From Planctomycetales bacterium (GTDB taxonomy: Bacteria; Planctomycetota; Planctomycetia; Pirellulales; Pirellulaceae): a stretch of DNA of 64,000 nucleotides. Of the stretch, positions 47,464-55,964 are shown in pieces; position 1 is the stretch's first letter, and each line of letters opens with the position of its first letter. Location of the stretch: assembly GCA_020427005.1 (NCBI GenBank), contig JAGQOY010000008.1, forward strand, positions 1 through 64,000, given 5' to 3'. The position numbers were made by a program, and so were the translations under genes. The notes under the pieces are model-generated. The model searched no databases. It was given only the letters and a program-made list of their open reading frames with translations, and was not told the DNA's origin.

Positions 47464-48048
47464 ATGAATGAACAGGGCACGCCGAGTCCGTTTGCTGATC
47501 TTGAGGAAGAAGAATTGCAAGCGCTTTGGGAAAAGTTTTACCCGCGGTTAAAGAAGGTAGTTTTTGGTAGGATTCAAAGGATTCCTTCGGCTGTTCCCGA
47601 CGACAGTGGGATTGCCGCGAGTGCAATCAAAAGCGTGCTATTGAGGATCAAAGGTGGAGAGTTTCCGGCTTTGAGAAATGAAAACGAGCTCTGGAAACTT
47701 TTGCTGACTTTTGCAATTCGTAGAGCTAATGATCAACTGAAAAAATTTACGGCTCAGAAGAGAAGCAAGCACAAGACTGTAGGCCAGATCGAAGACGAGA
47801 ACGGCAATGTCGGGGGTATCAATCTAGCCGGTGATTATGATGAGGCATTGAAAGACATGGAAGTAGAAGAACTGTTTGAAAAGCTTTATGAAAAACTTCC
47901 AAATGAAAGAGCAAAACAAGTTGTATCACTCAGATTGGAAGGTGCAACTAACAAAGAAATTGCCGCATGTCTTGGTACATCGCTTCGAAGCGTACAGCTT
48001 ACGCTGCACTCAGTGAGCAAGGAATGGGAATCCGAATTACTTCGGTAG
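47464..48048 (+). CDS. ECF-type RNA polymerase sigma factor, planctomycetal
   Basis: A 194-residue protein from the ATG at 47464; the frame is open to 47419, but the ATG gives the usual short N-terminus MNEQGTPSPFADLEEEEL. Region 2 is helical (LQALWEKFYPRLKKVVFGRI, RRANDQLKKFTAQKR) and region 4 carries the HTH (ERAKQVVSLRLEGATNKEIA, then CLGTSLRSVQLTLHSVSKEW). The pattern fits planctomycetal ECF groups linked to Ser/Thr kinases. The next gene has the N-terminal module found on such kinases but no kinase domain, suggesting a split or altered signalling pair. Targets unknown. Confidence 0.9.
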   Translation: MNEQGTPSPFADLEEEELQALWEKFYPRLKKVVFGRIQRIPSAVPDDSGIAASAIKSVLLRIKGGEFPALRNENELWKLLLTFAIRRANDQLKKFTAQKRSKHKTVGQIEDENGNVGGINLAGDYDEALKDMEVEELFEKLYEKLPNERAKQVVSLRLEGATNKEIAACLGTSLRSVQLTLHSVSKEWESELLR

Positions 48049-48075
48049 TTTTCATGTAAATGATTTATCTGTTGG

Positions 48076-48102
48076 TGTTCAACCATTCTTAAAGGTTGAA
48101 CA
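48076..48102 (+). promoter_or_regulatory. 9-bp stem hairpin between the sigma factor and its partner
   Basis: TGTTCAACC and GGTTGAACA pair perfectly around a 9-base loop, in the gap after the sigma factor stop. It may modulate translation or partial termination before the next gene. The open frame of the next gene begins inside the right arm, which argues for a start further downstream. Confidence 0.5.
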
Positions 48103-48146
48103 GTGCGAAATTGCTGATTGGTCCGCGTCAAGTCCAAGGTGGTTTT

Positions 48147-48992
48147 GTGGATATTCAAGAGATCATGCATCGTTTGGATATCGGTTGGAGCAAGCAACCT
48201 TTTGACGACAATCTGCTTATAGAATTGCTGCAGCTTGTGCCACCCGAGGTCAGTCATCATGCAGATTGGAAGATTGAATTGTGTGCGGCTGATCTTGAGC
48301 ACCGTTGGACGGAGAGTCGGAGAATGTCGCAAAGCGCGTTAGACTTTTCCGGCCAGAATCCTGTTGGTAGGTTTCTTGAATGTTCGGCAACTGCTCGGTC
48401 GAGTCTTGGACCGTTTAGTAGCACAATTGATACAGCGATTCCACGGCGGCCTCGCGCTGTAGATTATAAAGACTTTCTTGGTCAAGATTGGCATTCTAAA
48501 GAGTGTCGACGCAAATTGATCTTGGCGGAGTGGCAAACCCGTTGTGTATCCGGAGATGAACCTGATATCTCGGGTTTTATCACTGAATTTGATGGTGAAG
48601 AACGTTGGCAGGCGGAGCTTCACGAGGCACTCGCAACCTTATCGGCTGTTGAGCTGCAGGTTTCAAGGGACAACCGGCGCGTTCTACACCAGTTTTTGCC
48701 TCCTCGTTTCGTCTTTGGCCGGCAGGTCCGAGGCGAGCCGGGACCACCGGCGTGGCTGCCTGAGAAGCAGAAGTTAGTAATAATTGGATCAGAATGCACC
48801 AATTTCTCTCGAAGGCAATTAGAGTTCTGTCGCCGTCGGACCCGCGAATTCGAAGTTTTGAATACATCCCGCAATGTCACCGTCGATTTAGGGAGCCATA
48901 AGCTACTTCCGGGGCAATCTCAGCGTTTCGCAACACCTATCAAGCTACAAGTTCCCACAATGGCAATTCAAATAGGTGTCAAAGATGTTTGA
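48147..48992 (+). CDS. Sigma-factor partner with kinase-type N-terminal module
   Basis: The frame is open from a TTG at 48096, but that lies within a hairpin. I prefer the GTG at 48147, which has AAGGTGG shortly upstream; the ATG at 48165 is also possible. About 281 residues. The segment LILAEWQTRCVSGDEPDISG and FITEFDGEERWQAELHEALA match the start module of planctomycetal Ser/Thr kinases (compare LSVGEKPNLGDWLARVAPEF at 57501-61562). A C-terminal region (LVIIGSECTNFSRRQLEFCR, RTREFEVLNTSRNVTVDLGS, QRFATPIKLQVP) resembles an FHA-like or GYF-like binding fold. There is no kinase catalytic domain. It is probably a signalling adaptor working with the sigma factor. Confidence 0.75.
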   Translation: MDIQEIMHRLDIGWSKQPFDDNLLIELLQLVPPEVSHHADWKIELCAADLEHRWTESRRMSQSALDFSGQNPVGRFLECSATARSSLGPFSSTIDTAIPRRPRAVDYKDFLGQDWHSKECRRKLILAEWQTRCVSGDEPDISGFITEFDGEERWQAELHEALATLSAVELQVSRDNRRVLHQFLPPRFVFGRQVRGEPGPPAWLPEKQKLVIIGSECTNFSRRQLEFCRRRTREFEVLNTSRNVTVDLGSHKLLPGQSQRFATPIKLQVPTMAIQIGVKDV

Positions 48993-49202
48993 CGATTTGT
49001 TGCAGCGGAGTTTTGATGCTTCGACGGCTGATTTTGTGATTTTTTGAATTTATGGAGGCATTGTGGATACTCGAAGTTTACGAAGCAAGCCGATTTTCCC
49101 CTGGTTTTTTGCCTAAACGCCATAAGCGATTTAATCACAGCGGAAGAGAATATTGCCAACACCGAAATCGAGTTCGTACATTTTGACACAAGGAAACCTA
49201 AG

Positions 49203-49234
49203 AGCCCGTCGCATGCCATTGCATGAAACGGGCT
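49203..49234. terminator. Hairpin between convergent genes
   Basis: AGCCCGT and ACGGGCT pair around an 18-base loop that itself holds a CATG/CATG pairing. It lies between the plus-strand gene ending at 48992 and the minus-strand gene ending at 49301, a position suited to a bidirectional terminator. No strong U-run follows. Confidence 0.4.
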
Positions 49235-49300
49235 GCTATCAATTCCCATTGACACCTTCAAGAATGTCCTACCGGATCGGACTGCTATCGATCGTTCTAG

Positions 49301-49663
49301 CTAGTGCCAATGTCCTGTGCGGTGAACGTCAAAGTGACCGGGCTGGAAGTCGAGATGATTTCCATGCCATTGTAGAGTAGGTGCATGCCAGTCAAGGTGT
49401 TCTGTGTCATGGAATCGATGCTGGTAGTGCCCACCGCCATTGTTGTACGACGGATAGAACGATTGATAATGGCCAGGGAAGTGGTACTGTGGCCGAACAA
49501 AAAACGGATTAATCATATAGCTGCCGTGCGTTCCTCCTCCATACGATAATCCAGGAATTTGAAGTGAAAGACCGTTTTGTGCGTGGGCGTTATTGCCTGA
49601 GCCAATCGCAAATGCTGCTGATAATGCGATGATCGGCAATATTTTTTTCGTGATTGACAACAT
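49301..49663 (-). CDS. Small secreted His/Gly/Tyr-rich protein
   Basis: A 120-residue protein from the ATG at 49663 (MLSITKKILPIIALSAAFAI), giving a strong signal peptide with cleavage after NAHA. The mature part is rich in His, Tyr, Gly, Pro and Asn (HFPGHYQSFYPSYNNGGGHY, HWHAPTLQWHGNHLDFQPGH as separate pieces). The many His residues suggest metal binding or a wall or matrix protein; similar His-rich secreted proteins are frequent in planctomycetes and their functions are unknown. It ends in GHWH. The frame upstream to 49678 adds only five residues. Confidence 0.75.
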   Translation of the reverse strand: MLSITKKILPIIALSAAFAIGSGNNAHAQNGLSLQIPGLSYGGGTHGSYMINPFFVRPQYHFPGHYQSFYPSYNNGGGHYQHRFHDTEHLDWHAPTLQWHGNHLDFQPGHFDVHRTGHWH

Positions 49664-50402
49664 ACTAACACCTTTCAAATTTGAAACTTCTTAAAGGGCT
49701 ATCAGTTGGCCCAACGAGTAATACAGGGAAAAAGGATATTCTTGGCGACAAAAATTCTGGAAATTTCGTTCCGAATGTGAAATTGCTAGAATCTGAACAT
49801 GAATTTCCTGAAACTAGATAATCGACGCGACCTTGCTTAGCTACTTTTGTACGATTCATTCGGGCGACAAGGCCATTTTGCAAACTCAGCAGAGTTGCAA
49901 TGAAAGGAACGCAAAAGCTTAGGCTCCAGCGGCAACCAGGGTATATGCTGGCGCAGAAGTAACTCAAAAGCGCTCGTTGGAGGATTGAATATGGGTCGAC
50001 AATATGGGCATTTTTGCAACGTTAATAATGAAGCGTACTGCGCGACTGTGCACCGCAAGTCAGCTGAATGGCTTCATGTACGATTTGACGAGGGACACGA
50101 CGCGTTTGAACTGGTCCACGGCCCGCAGACCACGCTCGACACGCGGCTTGAACCTCTTGGCTCGTTTACGGCAGTTCGAGTCTTATGCGTGCGTGCCATT
50201 CGACCTAGATCATGTAGATGTTGTTGCTCGTCATGAAGGTGGAGGACCAAAAATGCGAATCATCGGCGATGCTGCGAGCCTGTTACATCGGCCAACCGTC
50301 ATTTGGGTAGCATCAGAACGGTAAATAGGGCCACATGCGGTATTATCCAACAGGCCTCATTTTAGACTGAGGATAATCCAGAAATTGGATATCCTTGAAG
50401 AG
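49664..50402. other. Intergenic region, nothing firm
   Basis: About 740 bases. Overlapping short frames on both strands (minus 49665-49967 and 49837-50058, plus 49985-50236 and 50004-50324) exclude one another and none has a ribosome site or known family. The plus frame near 50210-50320 (HVDVVARHEGGGPKMRIIGD) is faintly protein-like and may be a gene remnant. The promoter of the His-rich gene should lie just above 49663. Confidence 0.35.
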
Positions 50403-50425
50403 TTTTGGGACTCGAGTACCCAAAA
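50403..50425. repeat. Imperfect copy of the GGGTACTCGAGTACCC palindrome
   Basis: TTTTGGGA then CTCGAG then TACCCAAAA. It is the same sequence as at 3459-3480 except that one T of the left arm is missing. It is intergenic, about 135 bases past the end of the phosphatase/macro-like gene. Confidence 0.6.
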
Positions 50426-50560
50426 TGTGAAAAGGGTGCCAAACTCGTTATTCCAATCATTACCTTTTTTGAATCTTGGTCCGGCCATTCAACAAATGTT
50501 GTAGCCGAGACGTAAGATTTGCTGCACGCAATCCTTTTGAAAACATTCTCTCTTCTTGTG

Positions 50561-52159
50561 CTAATTCATTTTTGAAACAAGTTCTGCAACTTCTGGCCTA
50601 GAGACGCCGAAGCTTACAATTCGGATGTCGAGATCGCAATTGTGAAACAAGTTAAGTGCACGCTCAAGGGACTCGATGATCCATTGCATCGGATTATTAA
50701 ACACACCGCCACCGAGAAGTGTAAGAAAAACTATATTTTTTCCTGTGCGATAGGCATTCAGGACACCTGCCGCCAGCGTGGCTTCATAGGCTGCCTCAAG
50801 AATCAACCGGGCGAATGGTTCCCAATGGGTTAACGTCAATTTCGAGTCACTATATGAAATTGGAACGGCAGAACAAAACACCTGAGACACAGAGTGTCCA
50901 TCACCATTCAAGGTAACCTCGGCATCCCAGTGAATGCCAATTCTCAGTTGTGAGCGAATCGCGTTTAATTTGCTCTCACTCATCGAACCAAGTTTTCGAA
51001 AAATCGTTTGAAGTCCGTCTTCAGTTGGAAAACAGTAACCGTTCTGCATTTTCCAGAGTTCGGCATTGCGGTTTCCCAGAACTGCTCCAATCGAACTCAG
51101 GCAGTCAATTTGCCTTTGCGATGACTGCCCCAGCTGACCGTCTAGATTCACAAAGTAGTTGCGGTAAATCGTACTAGCACCACATGCAATCGCACATGCT
51201 GGTCCCTGCGTTCCATCGAATTGATATCTTGTTACGCCCATCTCAGGTGTGATATTTGGTCCAATCATCTCCAAAAGATTGAATTGGGAAGCGACCTGAA
51301 ATAACGCTCCAGAATTGTGTCGATCTTGAAGCAGGTCTTCAACATTTGCGATTGTCTCACTTACCTTGTTCACTCGACTTTCGTGCCGAATTTCCATGAC
51401 CTTAGATCGCAATTCATCAAGAGTAGGAAGCTCGAGATTGCCGCACTTGAATTCTCGCCCATTTACAAGTGATTTGAGTCTGTTGCCTTCAACTCTAAGG
51501 CCTGCTTTCACTACACTTGAATTGGTCTCTTGAAAGCCTGTCAGTTTTGTGAACCAATCTGTGGCTTTATCTGGCGTAACTTCGGGAGGCAATGCACGCG
51601 TTTCGTTCCAGTCCAAAACAAAGCTCCGTTGCTCGTCATTTTCGGGTGAATTCCAAGTTGCTCTCTCCCGATCCGCCTTTCGAAGTTTTCGCAGAACTTC
51701 AAATACGTTTCCGACAGTGGCATAACCGTGTCGAAGCAGCCAACAGCAAACAACAGTTCCAGTCCGACCAATACCGCCAAAGCAGTGAAGAAACACTGGT
51801 CGCGAATCTGCCACAGATTCATCAATCGCATCCAAGATATCAGTCATTTGCAGTGGTGATGGGATCCGAGTATCGGGAATTGGAAATCGCAACGTATCCA
51901 CTCGTTCTGTCGCGGGCGCAAGCAAAGTTAGCGATTCTGCGTATGGCCGAAATGGTTGCCCATCATTGTTGGACTCGTGTTTTTCCATCAGGCTAATAAA
52001 AGTCCGCATACCCGCATTGAATAGCCCCTCAACTCTTTGCAGATGTTTGACTGCATCCGCGTGACCAGGATACGCACCGGCAAGGAATTTACCTTCCACG
52101 ACCCAGTATGTACGAGCTAGGGGTGGATCGCTGTTCGGCATACGAAATAGGTTTGTCAT
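50561..52159 (-). CDS. Tyrosine/dual-specificity phosphatase fused to a possible macro-like domain
   Basis: A 532-residue protein. Residues about 15-190 form a cysteine phosphatase domain: general acid Asp96 in FPIPDTRIPSP and the P-loop LHCFGGIGRTGT with Cys126 and Arg132. A linker includes GNRLKSLVNGREFKCGNLEL. The C-terminal about 230 residues begin at FDGTQGPACAIACGASTIYR and contain GIHWDAEVTLNGDG, LILEAAYEATLAAGVLNAYR and VFLTLLGGGVFNNPMQWIIE. The glycine-rich strand-loop resembles that of macro/ADP-ribose glycohydrolase folds, but I cannot assign the family with certainty. A partly deleted paralog lies at 7846-8292. The pairing of a phosphatase with an ADP-ribose-type domain suggests processing of a phosphorylated or ADP-ribosylated substrate. 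Divergent from the AAA gene at 52767. Confidence 0.85.
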   Translation of the reverse strand: MTNLFRMPNSDPPLARTYWVVEGKFLAGAYPGHADAVKHLQRVEGLFNAGMRTFISLMEKHESNNDGQPFRPYAESLTLLAPATERVDTLRFPIPDTRIPSPLQMTDILDAIDESVADSRPVFLHCFGGIGRTGTVVCCWLLRHGYATVGNVFEVLRKLRKADRERATWNSPENDEQRSFVLDWNETRALPPEVTPDKATDWFTKLTGFQETNSSVVKAGLRVEGNRLKSLVNGREFKCGNLELPTLDELRSKVMEIRHESRVNKVSETIANVEDLLQDRHNSGALFQVASQFNLLEMIGPNITPEMGVTRYQFDGTQGPACAIACGASTIYRNYFVNLDGQLGQSSQRQIDCLSSIGAVLGNRNAELWKMQNGYCFPTEDGLQTIFRKLGSMSESKLNAIRSQLRIGIHWDAEVTLNGDGHSVSQVFCSAVPISYSDSKLTLTHWEPFARLILEAAYEATLAAGVLNAYRTGKNIVFLTLLGGGVFNNPMQWIIESLERALNLFHNCDLDIRIVSFGVSRPEVAELVSKMN

Positions 52160-52766
52160 GATTCTTATTGTTAAAAATAATCAATAGCCAGTTTCTCTGA
52201 ATCTCGATCCAATATAACTCCTACAGTACATGCTCGTATCGGGAACAGGGGTCGCAAATTGAGATTGCAGGCTTTATCGGTGTAGCGAACCGCTCGTGGG
52301 TATCGCACCCAGCAACGGAATTCAAAAACCAGTATCTGTACTTGTCGTGCTAGAAAAATGCGGATTTTTCCTTTTGAGACTCAAATAGATTTTGCAACGT
52401 CTTGTTCTACCATTTGGCCAATGTTAGATGGCAAGATTGGAGCCAATTGCCCTCACTTGCACTGTTCACGCATCAAATATCAAAGCTGATATTGCGATCT
52501 CCTTCCAGAAATCTCACAGCAGGATGATTCGTCGATTCGTCCAAAAGCAAACCCACAACTGTTGTTTACTTGTCAGTAGTCCTTCCCGATTAAGAGTATT
52601 CGCTCAAATGCATTTTCGTTTTGGCCCCGATGATCTAGCGTCAGATGTTTCAGTGCTACGGTGGTTCTTCTTTAACCGGTCTAAAACTTAATAGGATATG
52701 GCTAGATTTCGATTACGCATTAGAATTTGTTTGGCAAACTTTCTATGATATGGCGTCATTTTTTGA
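52160..52766. other. Divergent intergenic region
   Basis: About 600 bases between the divergent phosphatase/macro-like gene and the AAA gene, so both promoters should be here. AT-rich towards 52690-52770. A plus frame at 52428-52691 has no recognisable content. No clear operator or repeat seen. Confidence 0.35.
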
Positions 52767-54350
52767 TTGCAGAAAAGGAGCATTGATGTCTGTAGATATT
52801 CGCGTTGGGAGTTTGGCAAAGTCGTGCAGGATGTCGTTTCCACCTACGACCATCTAAATACTGTGGAAAAAGATTTTGTTCACAATATTTGTTCGAGAGC
52901 GTGCCAAACTGATTGGCGAACTATTTCAGCAATATGCGACGTTCCCGATGCACAGAGTGCCGGGCGCACAATTAAATTCATCATGTCGCTGTCGTTGCTT
53001 AAATGCTGTCGACAGATTGCCAATGTAGAAAACGACAAAGGACCATCACTTGGTGAACCTATGTCGTTCACATTCATGTGGGGAATGTTAAAGAATTATT
53101 TTGCTTCAGCTGGCTCTGAGTTTGCTAGGCGAGTTAGCGACGATAATTCATCGGAGGCGAGGCACAATGGGGTTACTCCCGCCGAAACCGCCATGATCAA
53201 TGCTATTGAATCGTCAATGAAGCAAACGTACGACACGATATTGCGAACCGTTTCATCTGAGTCACTGGAGAAGGATTCGGTTAACCCCGGTTCTAACTAC
53301 GTTATCAAAAGTCATGCAAAAGCACCTGATCGACCAGACAGATCATTGTCACTGGAGAATATCAGTGACGTAAGGCAGGAGCTCGACGAATTGGTAGGTC
53401 TTGCGGGCGTTAAGTTGGAAATGGCACGTTTAGTTGCTTTTCTAACTGTGAAATCGAAACGCCGTAAACGCAATTTGGCAACTGCGAAGCAGACTTTGCA
53501 TTTTGTCTTTGCTGGCAATCCCGGCACAGGGAAAACGACGGTCGCTAGGCTTCTCGCCAGAATTTTGAATCAATTGAGAGTCACCCAAAAGCCGGATGTT
53601 GTTGAATGTTGCAGAGCAGATTTAGTTTCAGGCTATGTCGGCCAAACAGCGCTTAAGACCTGTGAAGTAATAGACGAAGCGAGAGGTGGAGTGCTTTTTA
53701 TCGACGAAGCTTACACGCTTGCGCGATCTGACAGCAGTAATGACTTTGGATCTGAGGCAATTGATACTATCTTGAAAATAATGGAAGACTATCGCGAGAA
53801 ATTGGTAGTTGTTGTCGCTGGCTATCCAGACCTTATGAACGAGTTCCTTCGAAGTAATCCGGGCCTAAAAAGCCGGTTTACGAAGTTTATCGATTTCGCT
53901 GACTACAAGGCAAATGAGCTTTGCAGGATTTTCTCGTTGTTTTGTAAGCAAAATGAGTACGACTTGTCTACGTATGCCAAAGCAAAATTATCGGTGCTTT
54001 TTCATTACCTTGACGCAAATAAAACTGATAATTTTGGGAACGCCCGGTTGGTGCGTAATATCTTTGAAGACTGTTTGAATCGACACGCAATGCGCGTCGC
54101 ATATGCGGAGCACCACGATGAGGATGATTTAGTAATGTTCGAGGCAGACGATATTGGAACCGATATTGCTCCAGGGTGTGTTGAACTCGAAAATACAATC
54201 GATGCAATCCGGTGGTCCGCAACTTGTCCCAATTGCTCGCATACTTCTACAGCCAGAGCAAAACACTTGGATCGAACGGTAGTCTGTCAGAAGTATAATG
54301 CGCAATTCGTTTGCCCTTGGGAGAAAATCCATCCACTATCGCTGACCTAA
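52767..54350 (+). CDS. CbbX/SpoVK-type AAA+ ATPase with altered C-terminal zinc ribbon
   Basis: About 527 residues. The N-terminal about 200 residues are helical and unrecognised. The AAA domain has Walker A FVFAGNPGTGKTTVARLL near 247-264, Walker B GGVLFIDEAYTLAR, LVVVVAGYPDLMNEFL and the arginine-finger region NPGLKSRFTKFIDF, as in CbbX and type VII EccA ATPases. The C-terminal tail SATCPNCSHTSTARAK...VVCQKYNAQFVCPW matches a zinc ribbon in which the expected fourth Cys is Tyr (TGT to TAT would explain it). The start is uncertain: TTG 52767 is used here, GTG 52824 is possible, and an ATG at 52786 with a strong AAAGGAG is in another frame and stops early, hinting at a frameshift near the start. 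Confidence 0.85.
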   Translation: MQKRSIDVCRYSRWEFGKVVQDVVSTYDHLNTVEKDFVHNICSRACQTDWRTISAICDVPDAQSAGRTIKFIMSLSLLKCCRQIANVENDKGPSLGEPMSFTFMWGMLKNYFASAGSEFARRVSDDNSSEARHNGVTPAETAMINAIESSMKQTYDTILRTVSSESLEKDSVNPGSNYVIKSHAKAPDRPDRSLSLENISDVRQELDELVGLAGVKLEMARLVAFLTVKSKRRKRNLATAKQTLHFVFAGNPGTGKTTVARLLARILNQLRVTQKPDVVECCRADLVSGYVGQTALKTCEVIDEARGGVLFIDEAYTLARSDSSNDFGSEAIDTILKIMEDYREKLVVVVAGYPDLMNEFLRSNPGLKSRFTKFIDFADYKANELCRIFSLFCKQNEYDLSTYAKAKLSVLFHYLDANKTDNFGNARLVRNIFEDCLNRHAMRVAYAEHHDEDDLVMFEADDIGTDIAPGCVELENTIDAIRWSATCPNCSHTSTARAKHLDRTVVCQKYNAQFVCPWEKIHPLSLT

Positions 54351-54828
54351 TGATCTTCTATTGTACTTGTTAGTTTGTTCGTCACCCGTTGCGGTTTAGG
54401 ACAATAGGATTTGACAAACTCAACCCGTGGTTTTCTAAAATCCATCGATGATCATGTTCGCGGAATTCGTTACCCGCGGTGCTGAAGAAGAATACGCCGA
54501 TCTAACGCTAGGGGACTTGCGTGAGGGGACCATTGCGCAGTTGCTATCTGCATCCACGTCAAAGGACCATGCACTTGAAGCAGTGATAGCCGTCCGACTA
54601 GTCCGACGAGCAGTCTCAGTGCTAGCAGTTTGATATTCAGCAATCGGAATAGTTTCCTCGATGCCAAATTGGATGAGGTCGGCAGCCGTCAACAAACGTT
54701 TATGTAGACTTTCAAATTGCAATAGGCGCCATCTATCTTTCGGTGGGTAGAATTACGAACTTTTTGCAGAGGGTATCTATGGACTATGGTGACACTCCTT
54801 TGTTCTTAGACATGGTTGATAAGTTTCA
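54351..54828. other. Intergenic region with opposed short frames
   Basis: About 480 bases after the AAA gene. A plus frame at 54448-54633 (EEEYADLTLGDLREGTIAQL) and a minus frame at 54435-54722 oppose each other over the same bases. Neither has a ribosome site or known family. I regard both as unsupported. Confidence 0.35.
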
Positions 54829-54957
54829 CCGAGGTGGTCAATCAGGTGTAACCTCGGTAGGAATATGGAAGTTACACCGCGATGAGGCAATTCCAAGTAA
54901 GACAGCGAACATTGCGTAATAACCACAGCCTGAAGGATGAGACATCCTTTTCGGCTG
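54829..54957 (+). ncRNA. Structured leader or terminator region upstream of the FeeM-like operon
   Basis: Two hairpins lie close together. CCGAGGT at 54829-54835 pairs with ACCTCGG at 54851-54857 around 15 bases. CAGCC plus AAGGATG at 54926-54939 pair with CATCCTT plus GGCTG ending at 54957, around a 3-base loop AGA with small bulges. They could be a terminator for the AAA gene, a leader of the operon starting at 55248, or a small RNA. No riboswitch class recognised. The remaining bases to 55247 hold no gene I can support. Confidence 0.35.
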
Positions 54958-55247
54958 GCAAAACATGCTGACGGAAATGACACTTGGCTGAATCATCGGG
55001 AAAAATCTAACCTCATTCCTAATGCCAAACGAGTGGCTTCTGAGTCGAGGCCCCGGTTATCAGGTGAATAATAACCTGAATTCATAAGAAACGCGTACCT
55101 ATTTGGCGTGCGAATATGTGCCGACGCCTAAAGGAATAGGCAACGAGCATTCTTTGAAATACTCAAGGTTTTTCTTGCGCGAAGATTTTGGGGTTTCCAT
55201 GTCTTATTTGTTAAGCCTCGCAGACACACAGTATCGGGAGTCAGACC

Positions 55248-55895
55248 TTGAAAAATACAGCGACATTCGTTCCGTTCGAAGCACCTCCGTTTCAAGTTGA
55301 ATCAATGCCAATCACCACGATCAAGCTAGCCGTTTCCCAAGCGGAGCGGGAGGCAGTATATCGATTCAGATATGGGATTTACGTTGAGGAGATGCAGCGA
55401 AAACAGATTTACGCTGATCACATTGAGAAACGCATTGAAGATCCACTGGATCGAAATGGCTACACCATTGCGGCCTGGAAAGATGGTCTGGTAGTCGCCA
55501 CAGTTCGTAATAACCATCTCAATGACGCCGCTACGGACCATTACTGCAATTTTTACCAAGCTTGCGGCAATACTCAAAACCACAAAATCGCCATCACAAC
55601 TCGCCTGATGGTCGCTCCCTCTCATCGGTGCAGCATGCTTGCAACTCGAGTTTGCATAGCACTCTATAAAGAAGCGCTTAGTAGAGGCGTAGAGCGAGCT
55701 TACTTAGATTGCAACGCCCATTTGGTGAAGTACTTTCAAGGACTTGGCTATCGAATACATCGCGACAGAGTGGAACATGAAGAATATGGGGCTGTTACGG
55801 TAATGCATCTCAATTTGCTGGATTTGAATTACCTGCAGCGAATTCGATCTCCCTTTCGCCGCGCCTGCAAAGAATTTCTTGACCTCCATCGATGA
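55248..55895 (+). CDS. FeeM-like N-acyltransferase (GNAT fold)
   Basis: A 215-residue protein. I keep the TTG at 55248 because GGGAG lies 7 bases upstream; the ATG at 55305 is the alternative. The sequence YRFRYGIYVEEMQRKQIYAD is the typical entry of FeeM and acyl-homoserine-lactone-synthase-like proteins. The core continues with GLVVATVRNNHL, ITTRLMVAPSHRCSMLATRV and AYLDCNAHLVKYFQGLGYR. FeeM-type enzymes join a fatty acyl group from acyl carrier protein to an amino acid. It leads a plus-strand operon with a diiron heme-oxygenase-like protein and a flavodoxin, which suggests oxidation of the acyl product. No signal peptide. Confidence 0.85.
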   Translation: MKNTATFVPFEAPPFQVESMPITTIKLAVSQAEREAVYRFRYGIYVEEMQRKQIYADHIEKRIEDPLDRNGYTIAAWKDGLVVATVRNNHLNDAATDHYCNFYQACGNTQNHKIAITTRLMVAPSHRCSMLATRVCIALYKEALSRGVERAYLDCNAHLVKYFQGLGYRIHRDRVEHEEYGAVTVMHLNLLDLNYLQRIRSPFRRACKEFLDLHR

Positions 55896-55964
55896 AGTGC
55901 ACCATGCACTCGCCTTCGACAAGTTGTTACACAATAAAACTAGCTCCCGAAATTGGAAAAAATC

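Noticed and set aside
49985..50324. Plus-strand frames that could be a small gene
   Set aside because: Two overlapping frames compete, no ribosome site, no family; at most a remnant.
54435..54722. 95-residue minus-strand frame, Ser/Thr-rich
   Set aside because: An equally open plus-strand frame covers the same bases and neither shows any recognised motif.
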